The translations under genes were made by a program, and so were the position numbers. The notes under the pieces were generated by a model. It had not been told where the DNA came from. It worked only from the letters and a program-made list of their open reading frames with translations, and searched no databases. From Pedobacter sp. BAL39 (lineage in GTDB: Bacteria > Bacteroidota > Bacteroidia > Sphingobacteriales > Sphingobacteriaceae), in the NCBI RefSeq assembly GCF_000170795.1, contig NZ_ABCM01000006.1:239341-303340 (forward strand): a stretch of 64,000 bases of DNA, in the 5' to 3' direction. How positions within the stretch are numbered: position 1 is the first letter of the stretch; each line of letters begins with the position of its first letter. Positions 17,588 to 26,758 of the stretch are shown here, in pieces.

Positions 17588-19072
17588 CTAAGGCGCTTCG
17601 AACTTCCAATATTGAGGAGCTGCACCATTCCATGTCCAGGTTCTCACATCAGCTCCAGGTGTGGCATCACCATTTACGATATCCAGGACATTGTTCCCGG
17701 CTTTGGCCATGATCCGGTACCAGCCATCACCTACAGACTCAATACGCCATTGCTGACAATCATTAGAGAACACATCCCATACCTGTACGTTGGCACCGCG
17801 TTCGATAGAACAGGCGTCCAGATCCAGTGATTTATGGGTTGGTAATTCTGAAAGTATCTTATAATAGCCATTGTTCAGATAGGTCAGGTTCCATTTTTGT
17901 CCGGCGCAGGTTGTCCGTGTCCAGGTCCTTACATCTGCATTTCCGGTAGCACAGCCTGCAATATCGAGGTACAAACCTGCACCAGAAGTTGTATTGACCT
18001 TCGAGCGGATGGCGTACTGACCATTAGGAATCGGGTTAGGTGTCAAACAAGACGCGGTACCGGCGGATTGGGTAACTCCGGAAACGCTGATGTTGATTGG
18101 CATGATGTTACCTGCACCATCAAAGAACATCCGGTCGATGGCCACCTGCCGCTCATGGATATTGGTACTGGTACGCCTGTGATAAACAAAGAAATATTCC
18201 TCACTACATCCTGGTTTGCTGATGACAGCATTATGTCCCGGCCCTTTTATCGCACCCAGTGCTGAGGTGATCCGTCCTTTGGTAGTCCAGGGTCCCATCG
18301 GATTGGATGAGGTCGCATATTCCACATGGTAATCATCACTGCTGAAGTCATTTATAGAGTACATGAGATAATAAGTACTATTTCTTTTGATCACATACGG
18401 AGCCTCAAAGTAATTGGACGGTTTATCATGACTTCTGGTACCCGTCAGCGAGATCATGTCAGTATTCAGTCGCTGAACGTTGAAGGTGGTATTTCCCCAG
18501 TACATGTAAGCCTGACCATCTGTATCGATAAATACCATTGGGTCTATCGGATCCGTTCCGTCACCGGTAGCCAGCGCAGTCCCCTTATCCACAAAAGGGC
18601 CGGTCGGACTCGTGCTGACCGCCACTCCTATCTTCTTCGCCGCGGTATAATAGAAATAATAATTTCCATTACGGGCAACCACTGATGGTGCCCAGCCATC
18701 CGTTTGTGCCCAGCTGACATTCGCTAGATTCAAGACAATGCCTTCGTCCGTCCAGTTCAGGAGATCTGTCGATGAATAGGCGTGGAACTGACTGGCATTC
18801 GGCCCTGTGGCCGTTGGATAGATGTAGTATTTGCCATTTGCATAAATGATATCCGGATCGGCAGTTGCGACGGGTAAAATAGGATTACCACTCATTAAAT
18901 CAACGGACAGGAGGCTGACTGCATTGCCAGATTTTACCGGGTTATTGAGATCAGGACTGGACGCAGTGTCCGGTTCTTTTTTTGTACAGCCTGCGATCAC
19001 AGCGGTGATAATTACAGCACAGCTGAGCATACGAAATGCACCCGGCCATTGGCTTTTGATAGTTTTTTCCAT
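17588..19072 (-). CDS. GH43-family glycosidase with C-terminal ricin/CBM13 domain, lipoprotein
   Basis: A 494-residue predicted lipoprotein (signal ending VIIAGCTKK-like, VITAVIAGC). The GH43 five-bladed propeller spans about residues 60-330. Its three catalytic acids are recognisable: Asp in ATADPDIIY (base), Asp in DPMVFIDTDG (pKa modulator) and Glu in NYFEAPYVI (acid). A ricin-type beta-trefoil (CBM13-like) follows at about 350-492 with repeated QxW elements (GQKWNL, CQQWRIE, PQYWKFE). GH43 enzymes usually cleave alpha-L-arabinofuranosyl or beta-xylosyl links, and the trefoil would bind galactose- or xylose-type glycans (family knowledge). It is monocistronic, with a hairpin behind it and divergent from a GNAT gene. 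Confidence 0.92.
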   Translation of the reverse strand: MEKTIKSQWPGAFRMLSCAVIITAVIAGCTKKEPDTASSPDLNNPVKSGNAVSLLSVDLMSGNPILPVATADPDIIYANGKYYIYPTATGPNASQFHAYSSTDLLNWTDEGIVLNLANVSWAQTDGWAPSVVARNGNYYFYYTAAKKIGVAVSTSPTGPFVDKGTALATGDGTDPIDPMVFIDTDGQAYMYWGNTTFNVQRLNTDMISLTGTRSHDKPSNYFEAPYVIKRNSTYYLMYSINDFSSDDYHVEYATSSNPMGPWTTKGRITSALGAIKGPGHNAVISKPGCSEEYFFVYHRRTSTNIHERQVAIDRMFFDGAGNIMPINISVSGVTQSAGTASCLTPNPIPNGQYAIRSKVNTTSGAGLYLDIAGCATGNADVRTWTRTTCAGQKWNLTYLNNGYYKILSELPTHKSLDLDACSIERGANVQVWDVFSNDCQQWRIESVGDGWYRIMAKAGNNVLDIVNGDATPGADVRTWTWNGAAPQYWKFEAP

Positions 19073-19293
19073 ACGGTTTTATATTTTGGTTAACCCTAAT
19101 CTACAAGCTATTACTGTACATATCTGATCAAAAAATTCACAAATCGTATCATCTTTATCGTCAATCACCATCTGTTCAAATTTGATTCGTAAACTTTAAC
19201 TTTTATAACGACATCATAGCCGTTAAAACCTAATGCAATTTTCATTGGATTTCCGAAAACTATAATGCTACTTTTATAAACTAAAGCATCACC

Positions 19294-19824
19294 ATGACCA
19301 TTGACCTGCAACCCACATTGGAAAACGAAGACATCATCCTTTGTCCTTTAGCCGAAAAGGATTTTTCCGTTTTATACGCTGCAGCAGCTGATCCTGAGAT
19401 CTGGCAGCAACATCCGAACAAAGACCGATGGAAAGAAGAAGTGTTCCGCAACTTTTTTGAAGGCGCCCTGGAAAGCGGTGGTGCATTCCGTATCATTGAC
19501 AGGTCTACCGGTTTGACCATCGGCAGTACGCGTTTTTATGATTACCGTCCTGAAAACAACAGCATCTTTATCGGTTATACATTTTATGCTACCGCTTACT
19601 GGGGTAAGGGCATTAACCCCAAGGTAAAAAAGCTGATGCTGGACTACATTTTCCAATTTGTAAATCGGGTTTACTTTCATATTGGGGCAGAAAACTTACG
19701 CTCACAGATTGCAATAGGCCGGTTACATGCCGTAAAAATCGCTGAGGAGGAAATCCCCTATTTTGGAGAAATGCCAAGACTCAATTTCCTTTACGAAATT
19801 CAGAAAGCAAGCTGGACCTGTTAA
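19294..19824 (+). CDS. GNAT-family N-acetyltransferase (RimJ/RimL-like)
   Basis: A 176-residue acetyl-CoA-dependent acetyltransferase. It starts with the typical TLENEDIILCPLAEKDF block, has strands around IGSTRFYDYRPENNSIFIGY, and the CoA-binding segment TAYWGKGINPKVKKLMLDYI (about residues 105-125), followed by HIGAENLRSQIAIGRL. This pattern is that of RimJ/RimL-type enzymes, in which small-molecule or N-terminal amino-group acetylation is usual; the substrate is not predictable. The 221-base region upstream is shared with the divergent GH43 gene and holds no other gene. Confidence 0.92.
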   Translation: MTIDLQPTLENEDIILCPLAEKDFSVLYAAAADPEIWQQHPNKDRWKEEVFRNFFEGALESGGAFRIIDRSTGLTIGSTRFYDYRPENNSIFIGYTFYATAYWGKGINPKVKKLMLDYIFQFVNRVYFHIGAENLRSQIAIGRLHAVKIAEEEIPYFGEMPRLNFLYEIQKASWTC

Positions 19825-19950
19825 AACTATCGACACAACAAATTTACAATGTGGCGCCGTGGCTGATGCCGTAACACTGAATTGACAAATAAATACTATT
19901 ATTTAGAATTATTCCAAGCAAATATATAGCTTTGGACAAAAATCTAAATA

Positions 19951-20505
19951 TTGGATCAAAATCAGCATTTCAGTAGTGACCAGGGTGTCTTTATCTTGAA
20001 GATAGATGAAGAGCGTTTTGAGCATGCTTACAGGACATGCTGGAAAGATGTCTACGGAATCATCTTCCATTACACCCGTGACGAGGAAATTGCAGAGGAG
20101 GTCAGCCAGGATATTTTCGCTTCCTTGTGGGAGCGCCGTAAAAATATAGAGATCAGGACCTCGATTGAAAGGTATCTCTACCGGGCAGCGAAGCTGGAGT
20201 CTTTTGAATACCTGCGCACCAGCAGCAGTCATAGGACACATCTGCAGTCTGCGCTCAGCAACGCAATTGAAGGAAAAAACTACACCGAAGAGCAGATCCT
20301 ATTTAACGAGCTGAATGCTAACATCAGTTCACTCGTCTCTCAGTTATCATCCCGCTGCAGGGAGGTGTATCTATTGAGTCAGGAACATGGGATGAACAAT
20401 AAAACGATCTCCGCCAAATTGCTCATTTCAGAAAAAACCGTCGAGTATCACCTCTACCGTGCGATTAATTTTCTTAGGGACAACCTGCAAGCCTCCCGTT
20501 GTTAG
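19951..20505 (+). CDS. FecI-like ECF sigma factor, probable TTG start
   Basis: A 184-residue ECF sigma factor. Region 2 at about 22-90 (YTRDEEIAEEVSQDIFASLW) and region 4 at about 125-180 (MNNKTISAKLLISEKTVEYH) are clear. The frame has no ATG before region 2. A stop at 19945-19947 limits the N-terminus, so initiation is at TTG 19951 or TTG 19996. A TAGCTTTG -7 match (19927-19934) lies just upstream. The FecR gene follows 133 bases downstream and a TonB-dependent receptor after that, forming a FecI/FecR/FecA-like set. Confidence 0.9.
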   Translation: MDQNQHFSSDQGVFILKIDEERFEHAYRTCWKDVYGIIFHYTRDEEIAEEVSQDIFASLWERRKNIEIRTSIERYLYRAAKLESFEYLRTSSSHRTHLQSALSNAIEGKNYTEEQILFNELNANISSLVSQLSSRCREVYLLSQEHGMNNKTISAKLLISEKTVEYHLYRAINFLRDNLQASRC

Positions 20506-20638
20506 TGAGACTAAAAAATAACACAACTCATAATCAACACCTTACATAAAAATCTATTTTTTTTTCATATTTATCCAAGGGAAAAAGCCTGCTTAAACAG
20601 CTTATCTGTATGAAGGCATCAGAAGTAGACCTCTTGAT

Positions 20639-21658
20639 ATGAAAATAAACAAGGAAATTATACAGCGTTATCATATTGGTCAATGCAGCCCGGAGGAGCG
20701 GGAGCTCGTGGAAGCATGGCTAATGAATGACGATGTGGAATGGAGTTACCCGGAACATGTCAGTCTTGACCATTTAGAAAACAAAGGCTGGGAAAAATTA
20801 TCCGGCCGCTTTAAATTTCAGCAGCAGTCGACAGCCCCGCTTGCGGAACAAACGAATACACCAGTTGTCTCAACATTCGATACCAAACGGAAAAAATGGA
20901 GCACATCGCTTGGCATCGCTGCCAGCCTGTTGCTTATCGCGGCGGCGGGTTACTTTTTCCTGAACTTTCAGCGATACAAGAACAGTCCCGCAGTACAATA
21001 CAGACAGGTAGCTGCAAAAAACGGTGAAAAGGTTACATTAAAGCTGCCCGATGGTACCCTGGTGCATTTGAATTCCGGAAGTACAGTACGATTTCCAAAT
21101 AGGTTCCCGGATACTGCAAGGATGATTGATTTTAGTGGTGAAGCTTTCTTTGATGTGGCGAAAGATCCATCAAAACCTTTTTACATCAGCACGAGGAATA
21201 CCAGTATCAAGGTGCTTGGCACACACTTTAACCTACGCTGCTACCCTTCTGAGATTTTTACCGCCGTGGTGGTGGCAGAAGGCAAAGTTCGTTTTATGGG
21301 GCCTAAAGGCCATGCGCACCTGATCCTCACTGCCAATCAGATGGGTTTATTTTCCACACCTCCCGTTCATGACGCTACAAGTACGGGGAATATGGTCAAA
21401 ACTAACGTATACGCCAATAAGTACACGAGCTGGAAGGAAGATCAATTGATTCTGGACAACATGACTGTTGAGGAAATTCTCCCCGTGCTCGAGCGATGGT
21501 ATAATGTAGAGGTAGAGATAAAGAATAACCGTCTTATTAAGGAGCGTTATACCGGCAGTTTTCTGAAGCCAGCATTAACAGACGTTTTGGAAAGCATCAG
21601 TTTCGCATTGAAATGCCACTACAAAAAAAATCACCAGGGTTCATTTATCATTTACTAA
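20639..21658 (+). CDS. FecR-family anti-sigma factor
   Basis: A 339-residue inner-membrane regulator. The N-terminal cytoplasmic part (about 1-85) carries QCSPEERELVEAWLMNDD; a membrane helix is at about residues 97-115 (GIAASLLLIAAAGYFFL). A periplasmic FecR domain (about 125-225, VTLKLPDGTLVHLNSGST) and a DUF4974 domain (about 265-339, NMTVEEILPVLERWYNVEVE) follow. It should transmit the loaded state of the downstream STN-bearing receptor to the sigma factor encoded upstream. A hairpin follows its stop, so receptor expression may be uncoupled from that of fecI-fecR. Confidence 0.93.
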   Translation: MKINKEIIQRYHIGQCSPEERELVEAWLMNDDVEWSYPEHVSLDHLENKGWEKLSGRFKFQQQSTAPLAEQTNTPVVSTFDTKRKKWSTSLGIAASLLLIAAAGYFFLNFQRYKNSPAVQYRQVAAKNGEKVTLKLPDGTLVHLNSGSTVRFPNRFPDTARMIDFSGEAFFDVAKDPSKPFYISTRNTSIKVLGTHFNLRCYPSEIFTAVVVAEGKVRFMGPKGHAHLILTANQMGLFSTPPVHDATSTGNMVKTNVYANKYTSWKEDQLILDNMTVEEILPVLERWYNVEVEIKNNRLIKERYTGSFLKPALTDVLESISFALKCHYKKNHQGSFIIY

Positions 21659-21686
21659 TACGACATCACAAATATCAATAAAAAAA

Positions 21687-21721
21687 GACCCAGGTTCGGT
21701 CGGCAAACTTCATCCTGGGTC
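21687..21721 (+). terminator. Hairpin between fecR and the receptor gene
   Basis: GACCCAGG (21687-21694) and CCTGGGTC (21714-21721) pair perfectly over 8 bases around a 19-base loop, in the 107-base gap between fecR and the receptor. No T run follows, so it may be an attenuator or mRNA-processing element instead of a full terminator. Confidence 0.5.
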
Positions 21722-21765
21722 CAATTGCCAATCAATTCATCATTAACTAACAACAAAACAAAAGT

Positions 21766-24480
21766 ATGTACAAACTATGTACCCTGACGAAAAAAAGCGT
21801 AACAATCCTGCTTTTCATTGGTTTTCTGATCTGGAGTCCAATTTACGGCATTGCACAACAGAAATCAGCACTTGATAAAATTGTAACTATCGAATTGGCC
21901 GAAATGAGCCTTGCAGACGCACTCAGTGCCTTAGGTGATCAGTCGGGCTTAAAGTTTTCTTACAGCAGCACACAGCTTGACGTGCAGCGCAAGGTAAAGT
22001 TAAGTGCAACTCAGAAATCCGTACGACAGGTGTTGACAGAACTCCTTGGGAAACAATTGAAAAGCCTGAGTCTGAAAGCAGATGTAGTCACGATACAGAC
22101 TTCAGCAGGAAAAGGAAACATCAAAGGATCAGTAAAGACCAGCGACGGTAAACCAGCGCCCTTTGTAACGGTAAGCATTAAGGATGTAAAAAGCACCCAA
22201 GCAGACGAGAAAGGTGATTTCATGCTGAGAGATGTGGAAGCCGGCAATTACAGACTGGATGCCAGTTATGTTGGGATGACCACCCAAAGCAGTCAAATTA
22301 AGGTCTTGGCCGGTGTGACGATCACAGAAAACTTCAGACTGGCAGCAAACAGTCAGGAGCTCACTGAGATAGAGGTGAACGGCAAGATGGTCAACAAATT
22401 CGTTGTCCGCAAGACAGAAACAGTGGCTAAGCTGCCGCTAAAAAACCTGGAAAACCCTCAGGTATATACGACCATCACCCGATCTCTACTGAATGAACAG
22501 ATCACTACAGACCTCACTGACGTCCTGAAAAACACGCCTGGTATCTTAAAGATGCAAGGTAGCATCGGCAGAAGTGGTGACGGAGCAGTTTATTATAATT
22601 TACGTGGTTTTCCTACACGAATTTCCATGGTTGATGGCATCGCCGGACAAACCAACGGAGACATCGACCCTGCCAATATTGAGAAAATTGAGATACTCAA
22701 AGGCCCTTCCGGAACCTTGTTCGGAGGTGCGCTCACGACTTTCGGCGGGTTGATCAATGTCATCACCAAAAAGCCCCTGGATACTCTCGGAGGAGAAATT
22801 GGATATACAACAGGAAACTTTAACCTGAACAGGCTTACTGCCGATATTTATGGGCCGCTAAATGACGATAAAAGCCTGCAATTCCGCGTCAATGCAGCCT
22901 ATCATAAAAGATCGAGCTTTCAGGATGCAGGGTTCAGGAAATCTACGTTTGTAGCTCCAGTGATCTCTTACCGTATCAATGAAAAAATGGAAGCCATACT
23001 AAATGCGGAGTTTTACGACTATGAGGGTACCAATCCTTCCATTGTGTTCCTGCACCGCACGAGGAGTTACATTGCTACAACACCAAAGGCACTAAACTAC
23101 GACTGGAACAGGTCGTTCACCTCCAATGACATCACGCTGAAAGCCCCTGCCTCAAACATCCACGGACAGCTGAACTATCAGATTTCCGGCAACTGGAAGT
23201 CGCAAACAAGTGTATCGAGAAATACCCGCAAGACTGATGGCATGTACCAGTACCAGTTTATACGCGGTGCTTCGAGCGATGAACTGGTGGAAAGAAACGT
23301 ACAGTTGCAGAACTACGAAGGAAACTATACCGCCCTGCAGCAGAATTTCAATGGCGACTTTAAAATTGGCGGCATGAGACACAGAATGGTAGTGGGACTG
23401 GATTACCTGAACCAGACGACCTATAATAACAATTCCGCTATCGTGAAGTTTGACACAGTAAGCGCAGTTAATGGTGACCTTCCGGCCAAATATGGAACCC
23501 TGACCAGGGCGAAAGCAGAAGCTAAAATTGCGGCGCTCACAGGCGTGGGTACAGCTGGCGCTGTGGTGAAGAATTACAATTCGAGCAATATTTACAGCGC
23601 ATATGCTTCTGATGCCATCGACCTGACGGATCAGTTGCTGGTGCTACTCAGTTTGCGCGTCGACCGCTTCCAGAGCCTTGGAACGATGAACCTGGCGACC
23701 AATACACTGCTGGTCAATACAAAATATTCACAAACGGCCTTGTCGCCTAAATTCGGACTCGTTTATCAGTTGATTAAAGACAAAGTTTCTGTCTTTGGTA
23801 ATTACATGAATAGTTTCAGCAATGTTCCCCCTGTTGCTCAACCTCTTGGTGACATCTCAGGCACCTTCAAACCGCAGCAAGCCAATCAGTTTGAGGGAGG
23901 CTTGAAAATGGATCTCTTCGGCAACCGGATGAGTTTCACCGCCAGCTACTACGACATCGAAGTAAAGGACATTACCAGGGACGAGGTATTGAACAGGGAG
24001 GGTATTGACTACAATATCGTTGTCCAGAATGGCACCCAGCGTAGCAAAGGATTCGAATTTGAACTGATCGCCAATCCAGTTACGGGAATGAATGTGATTG
24101 CAGGCTACAGTTACAATCATAGCAAGCTTACCCGTTCTTCAAAGGCCCTTGAAGGCCGCCGGCCAGCATCAGCAGGGCCGGATGAGCTGATCAACATCTG
24201 GGTTAGCTATGTACAGCCCGATGGATCACTAAAAGGACTGGGCGCAGGCTTCGGTGCCAATCACTCCGGAAAATATCTTTCCGGGAACTCGGCCACGACG
24301 GGCGTCTTTACTTTTCCTTCCTATACGTTGCTGAACGGCACCCTCTTTTACGAGATGCGCAGGTGCAGAATTGGCATCAAGGGTGATAACCTTACCGATG
24401 TACTTTATTTTACCGGACAGGGCGTTTTGAGCGCGCAAATGCGACGTAGTCTTTCTGCCAATGTCACTTTTAAGTTTTAA
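21766..24480 (+). CDS. TonB-dependent siderophore-type receptor with STN domain
   Basis: A 904-residue outer-membrane receptor. Signal peptide to about residue 31, STN domain (about 40-105, LADALSALGDQSGLKFSYSS), a carboxypeptidase-regulatory domain (about 115-195), plug (about 215-340 with LKNTPGILKM, YNLRGFP and EILKGPSGTLFGG), then a beta-barrel ending in an aromatic residue (VTFKF). The plug resembles FhuA/FpvA-type siderophore receptors, not SusC, and no susD follows. With fecI and fecR upstream this is a complete FecA-like signalling receptor, most likely for a ferric siderophore; the ligand is inferred from family only. Confidence 0.93.
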   Translation: MYKLCTLTKKSVTILLFIGFLIWSPIYGIAQQKSALDKIVTIELAEMSLADALSALGDQSGLKFSYSSTQLDVQRKVKLSATQKSVRQVLTELLGKQLKSLSLKADVVTIQTSAGKGNIKGSVKTSDGKPAPFVTVSIKDVKSTQADEKGDFMLRDVEAGNYRLDASYVGMTTQSSQIKVLAGVTITENFRLAANSQELTEIEVNGKMVNKFVVRKTETVAKLPLKNLENPQVYTTITRSLLNEQITTDLTDVLKNTPGILKMQGSIGRSGDGAVYYNLRGFPTRISMVDGIAGQTNGDIDPANIEKIEILKGPSGTLFGGALTTFGGLINVITKKPLDTLGGEIGYTTGNFNLNRLTADIYGPLNDDKSLQFRVNAAYHKRSSFQDAGFRKSTFVAPVISYRINEKMEAILNAEFYDYEGTNPSIVFLHRTRSYIATTPKALNYDWNRSFTSNDITLKAPASNIHGQLNYQISGNWKSQTSVSRNTRKTDGMYQYQFIRGASSDELVERNVQLQNYEGNYTALQQNFNGDFKIGGMRHRMVVGLDYLNQTTYNNNSAIVKFDTVSAVNGDLPAKYGTLTRAKAEAKIAALTGVGTAGAVVKNYNSSNIYSAYASDAIDLTDQLLVLLSLRVDRFQSLGTMNLATNTLLVNTKYSQTALSPKFGLVYQLIKDKVSVFGNYMNSFSNVPPVAQPLGDISGTFKPQQANQFEGGLKMDLFGNRMSFTASYYDIEVKDITRDEVLNREGIDYNIVVQNGTQRSKGFEFELIANPVTGMNVIAGYSYNHSKLTRSSKALEGRRPASAGPDELINIWVSYVQPDGSLKGLGAGFGANHSGKYLSGNSATTGVFTFPSYTLLNGTLFYEMRRCRIGIKGDNLTDVLYFTGQGVLSAQMRRSLSANVTFKF

Positions 24481-24500
24481 ATACTGAAACAGTCACCAGA

Positions 24501-24534
24501 GTTATCCATAATGTTGTCCGTATTTTTGGATAAC
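24501..24534 (+). promoter_or_regulatory. Inverted repeat containing a -7-like element before the SDR gene
   Basis: GTTATCCA (24501-24508) and TGGATAAC (24527-24534) form a perfect 8-base inverted repeat with an 18-base spacer. Inside it, TATTTTTG (24521-24528) matches TAnnTTTG exactly, 19 bases before the SDR ATG. The arrangement suggests a repressor operator overlapping a promoter. A hairpin ending the receptor mRNA is the alternative. Confidence 0.5.
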
Positions 24535-24547
24535 AAAAGAAAAGACT

Positions 24548-25285
24548 ATGAAAAGCTTAAAAGATAAAGTGGTACTCATTACCGGAGCGTCAAAAGGGAT
24601 CGGTGCCGATATGGCCGCAGCATTTGCCGAAGAAGGTGCAAAGGTGGTGATCAATTATGCAAGTAGTGCAGGTCCTGCTGAGGCACTGCTCAATGGCATC
24701 CGCGAGAAGGGCGGTACGGCGATTACCTTCAAAGCAGATGTGAGCAAGGAAGAAGAGGTAAACAGTCTGTTTGATGCGGCGATCAACGAATTTGGGCGGA
24801 TCGACGTACTGATCAATAATGCCGGTGTGATGGAAACAAAGTTACTTAAAGACCACTCCGTTGATGACTTCGACCGTCATTTTAACATCAATGTGAAAGG
24901 TGTTTTCCTCAGTATGAAAGCCGCAGCGACCCGGCTTGCCGACAATGGGATCATCATCAACCTGTCTTCATCTGCAACAAGGCTGATGTTCCCCGGTTAT
25001 GCCATTTACACCGCTACCAAAACTGCTGTAGATCAGATGACACGCGTGTTCTCGAAGGAAATAGGAAGAGGCATCTCAGTGAATGCAGTAGCGCCAGGAC
25101 CAACGGGTACGGATTTGTTCCTGAATGGAAAATCTGAAGAGGTGCTGGAAAGACTGGCAGGCAGTAATGCTTTTGGCAGGATTGCAGACCCGAGAGACAT
25201 CACTAAAGTCATCCTTTTTATGGCTTCAGATGATTCCAAATGGATTTCAGGACAGGTCATTGGTGCCAATGGTGCCATGGCATAA
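24548..25285 (+). CDS. Short-chain dehydrogenase/reductase (FabG-like)
   Basis: A 245-residue classical SDR of minimal length. Cofactor motif TGASKGIG (about residues 13-20), NNAGVM (about 90), catalytic Ser in NLSSSATR (about 140) and YTATK (about 156-160) are all intact, and the C-terminus has the usual WISGQVIGANGAMA. By family it reduces a keto group or oxidises an alcohol with NAD(P)H; the substrate is unknown. It is separate from the upstream receptor (67-base gap with its own promoter-like repeat) and ends in a good terminator hairpin. Confidence 0.94.
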   Translation: MKSLKDKVVLITGASKGIGADMAAAFAEEGAKVVINYASSAGPAEALLNGIREKGGTAITFKADVSKEEEVNSLFDAAINEFGRIDVLINNAGVMETKLLKDHSVDDFDRHFNINVKGVFLSMKAAATRLADNGIIINLSSSATRLMFPGYAIYTATKTAVDQMTRVFSKEIGRGISVNAVAPGPTGTDLFLNGKSEEVLERLAGSNAFGRIADPRDITKVILFMASDDSKWISGQVIGANGAMA

Positions 25286-25293
25286 ATAATTTC

Positions 25294-25360
25294 AGCTTCT
25301 GCAGCTGTGCCCTTAACGAACCTTATTTTAGAGATAAGGTGTCGGACAGCTGCAGAGGCT
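25294..25360 (+). terminator. Nested intrinsic terminator after the SDR gene
   Basis: An outer stem of about 15 pairs (25294-25308 with 25346-25360, one G-T pair, core TCTGCAGCTGT/ACAGCTGCAGA) encloses a second stem ACCTTA/TAAGGT (25320-25340). A T run follows on the plus strand. It overlaps the 3' end of the convergent lipoprotein gene and could act on both transcripts. Confidence 0.65.
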
Positions 25361-25823
25361 TTTTCACGTGATAGTAGAAAAAGGTATTCCGCATGATTTT
25401 ATTGGGATGCTCCTCGATACGTTCAAATGAGTACTGCGCCAGCAGTTCATCACTATGTTTTTCTAAAGCACCATACTCACTGTCGCGGGCAACCCGGTAC
25501 AAATCCTTACTGTAATCCGTCAGAAAGCTGGTTTCATAGAAAAAAATATGGAGTGTACCGGGCACTCTACTGTGCTGTCCAAGGTATCTCTTTTGTACAA
25601 ACTTGTTTAGTTTGGCCAGCAGCTGCTTTTCGGTTGATGCTCCCGGCACCACTTCATAGTATTGAAGCACGTGATCCATATTAAAATAATTTGTATCCAA
25701 CCCCTTCCCGCTTAAAAACTTTTCATTTAATTCTTTATCAATGGGTAAAATCTCTACCCTGCTCGTTTCTTTACAACTGGAAAGTACAAACAGGCAGGCA
25801 AATACTAATATTTGTTGATACAT
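25323..25823 (-). CDS. Hypothetical lipoprotein
   Basis: A 166-residue predicted lipoprotein with signal LVFACLFVLSSCKE; the lipid-anchored Cys would be about residue 17. The mature part is mixed alpha/beta with TLHIFFYETSFLTDYSKD near the middle and HPNKIMRNTFFYYHVKK near the end. No recognised domain, catalytic motif or repeat was found. It lies alone, convergent with the SDR gene, with its 3' end inside the terminator hairpin. Export is the only supported property. Confidence 0.7.
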   Translation of the reverse strand: MYQQILVFACLFVLSSCKETSRVEILPIDKELNEKFLSGKGLDTNYFNMDHVLQYYEVVPGASTEKQLLAKLNKFVQKRYLGQHSRVPGTLHIFFYETSFLTDYSKDLYRVARDSEYGALEKHSDELLAQYSFERIEEHPNKIMRNTFFYYHVKKPLQLSDTLSLK

Positions 25824-25964
25824 TCAGTCCTATTATCAAATGAGTAATCAATGGTTAACTTAATTTCTGCGAATCAAGAGCAGTAATTTGTGGTCAGGAG
25901 TAAGCGCTCCTGATTCAGGTTACCCTTATCAATTTAGAGGCCACAATAGCTAATTATACTTCCT

Positions 25965-26102
25965 CTAATACCGCCATTTTTTTATTATTGTGGCATTAAC
26001 AATATCAGTGACCACTTCTTCGGTCCAGTTTTCTATCTCATCATCACCAATATTTTCAAAAGGGATGATAACGTCTTCTTTATTATATATTTCTATCATC
26101 AT
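25965..26102 (-). CDS. Small acidic protein, 45 residues, unknown function
   Basis: The minus strand has an open frame from ATG 26102 to TAG at 25965, encoding 45 residues beginning MMIEIYNKEDVIIPF and ending ATIIKKWRY. The middle is very acidic (GDDEIENWTEEVV). The ATG lies two bases after the stop of the outer-membrane protein gene and is preceded by GGAGG four bases before the AA-ATG, an unusually good Shine-Dalgarno for this phylum. Translational coupling to the upstream gene is likely. No signal peptide or membrane helix. Function unknown; the gene call rests on the coupling and the GGAGG. Confidence 0.6.
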   Translation of the reverse strand: MMIEIYNKEDVIIPFENIGDDEIENWTEEVVTDIVNATIIKKWRY

Positions 26103-26104
26103 TT

Positions 26105-26758
26105 TTACCTCCATGCATAAATGAGCTTCACCGTTGGATAGTTACCCCTGAAATCGGTACTAACGTCATCCTTAAGCCGGTAGTTGGCCACATAATATTG
26201 TGTTCTCAATTTGATAAAGCTATTGTTCGAGACAAAGTACCTAAAACTAAGTCCAGGGCTAAAGTACAAACCCGACCTTCCAACATGAACATCCTTATTT
26301 GGGTTGTGATAAGTCATCATCCCATAACCAAGGCCCGCACCTGCCTCAATAGAGAACTTTTCCTTACTGAAAATTTCATGGTCGAAATCCAGGCCAATCT
26401 GTCCACCGGCAAATTTATTCTTTTTCAATAGCTCATCATTGTACTTGATATATAAAGTATCTTTTGTGCCTTCATTGATAATGAAATCAAATGTAAGACT
26501 GATGGACGACTTCTCACTTTTCAGTTCCATGATTAATCCAGGCAGAACGGGGTGGCCCATTACGCGATTCTTCCCGTCCGGAAACCATAAACCTGCACTC
26601 GGGCCAAAATAAAACCCATCCTTTTTGAAAACGCCTTCTTTAGTATTTTTCTCCTGGATTGCTGCTGATGTCTTGTTGTCCTGTTCCTGAGCCTTTAAAA
26701 AGGATGGCCGACAAACAGCCAGAAATAAGACGATGATGATCGTGCCTGCGTTTTTCAT
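26105..26758 (-). CDS. Outer-membrane beta-barrel-like protein
   Basis: A 217-residue exported protein with a signal peptide (IIIVLFLAVCRPSFLKAQ). After a charged linker (EQDNKTSAAIQEKNTKEG) the sequence is a set of alternating amphipathic strands (GFYFGPSAGLWFPDG, SISLTFDFIINEG, FSIEAGAGLGYGMM, YFSPGLSFRYFV) ending TVKLIYAWR. This is the pattern of small porin-like outer-membrane barrels in Bacteroidota. The C-terminal strand ends in Arg, not an aromatic residue. It forms a two-gene unit with the 45-residue protein that follows. Role unknown. Confidence 0.75.
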   Translation of the reverse strand: MKNAGTIIIVLFLAVCRPSFLKAQEQDNKTSAAIQEKNTKEGVFKKDGFYFGPSAGLWFPDGKNRVMGHPVLPGLIMELKSEKSSISLTFDFIINEGTKDTLYIKYNDELLKKNKFAGGQIGLDFDHEIFSKEKFSIEAGAGLGYGMMTYHNPNKDVHVGRSGLYFSPGLSFRYFVSNNSFIKLRTQYYVANYRLKDDVSTDFRGNYPTVKLIYAWR

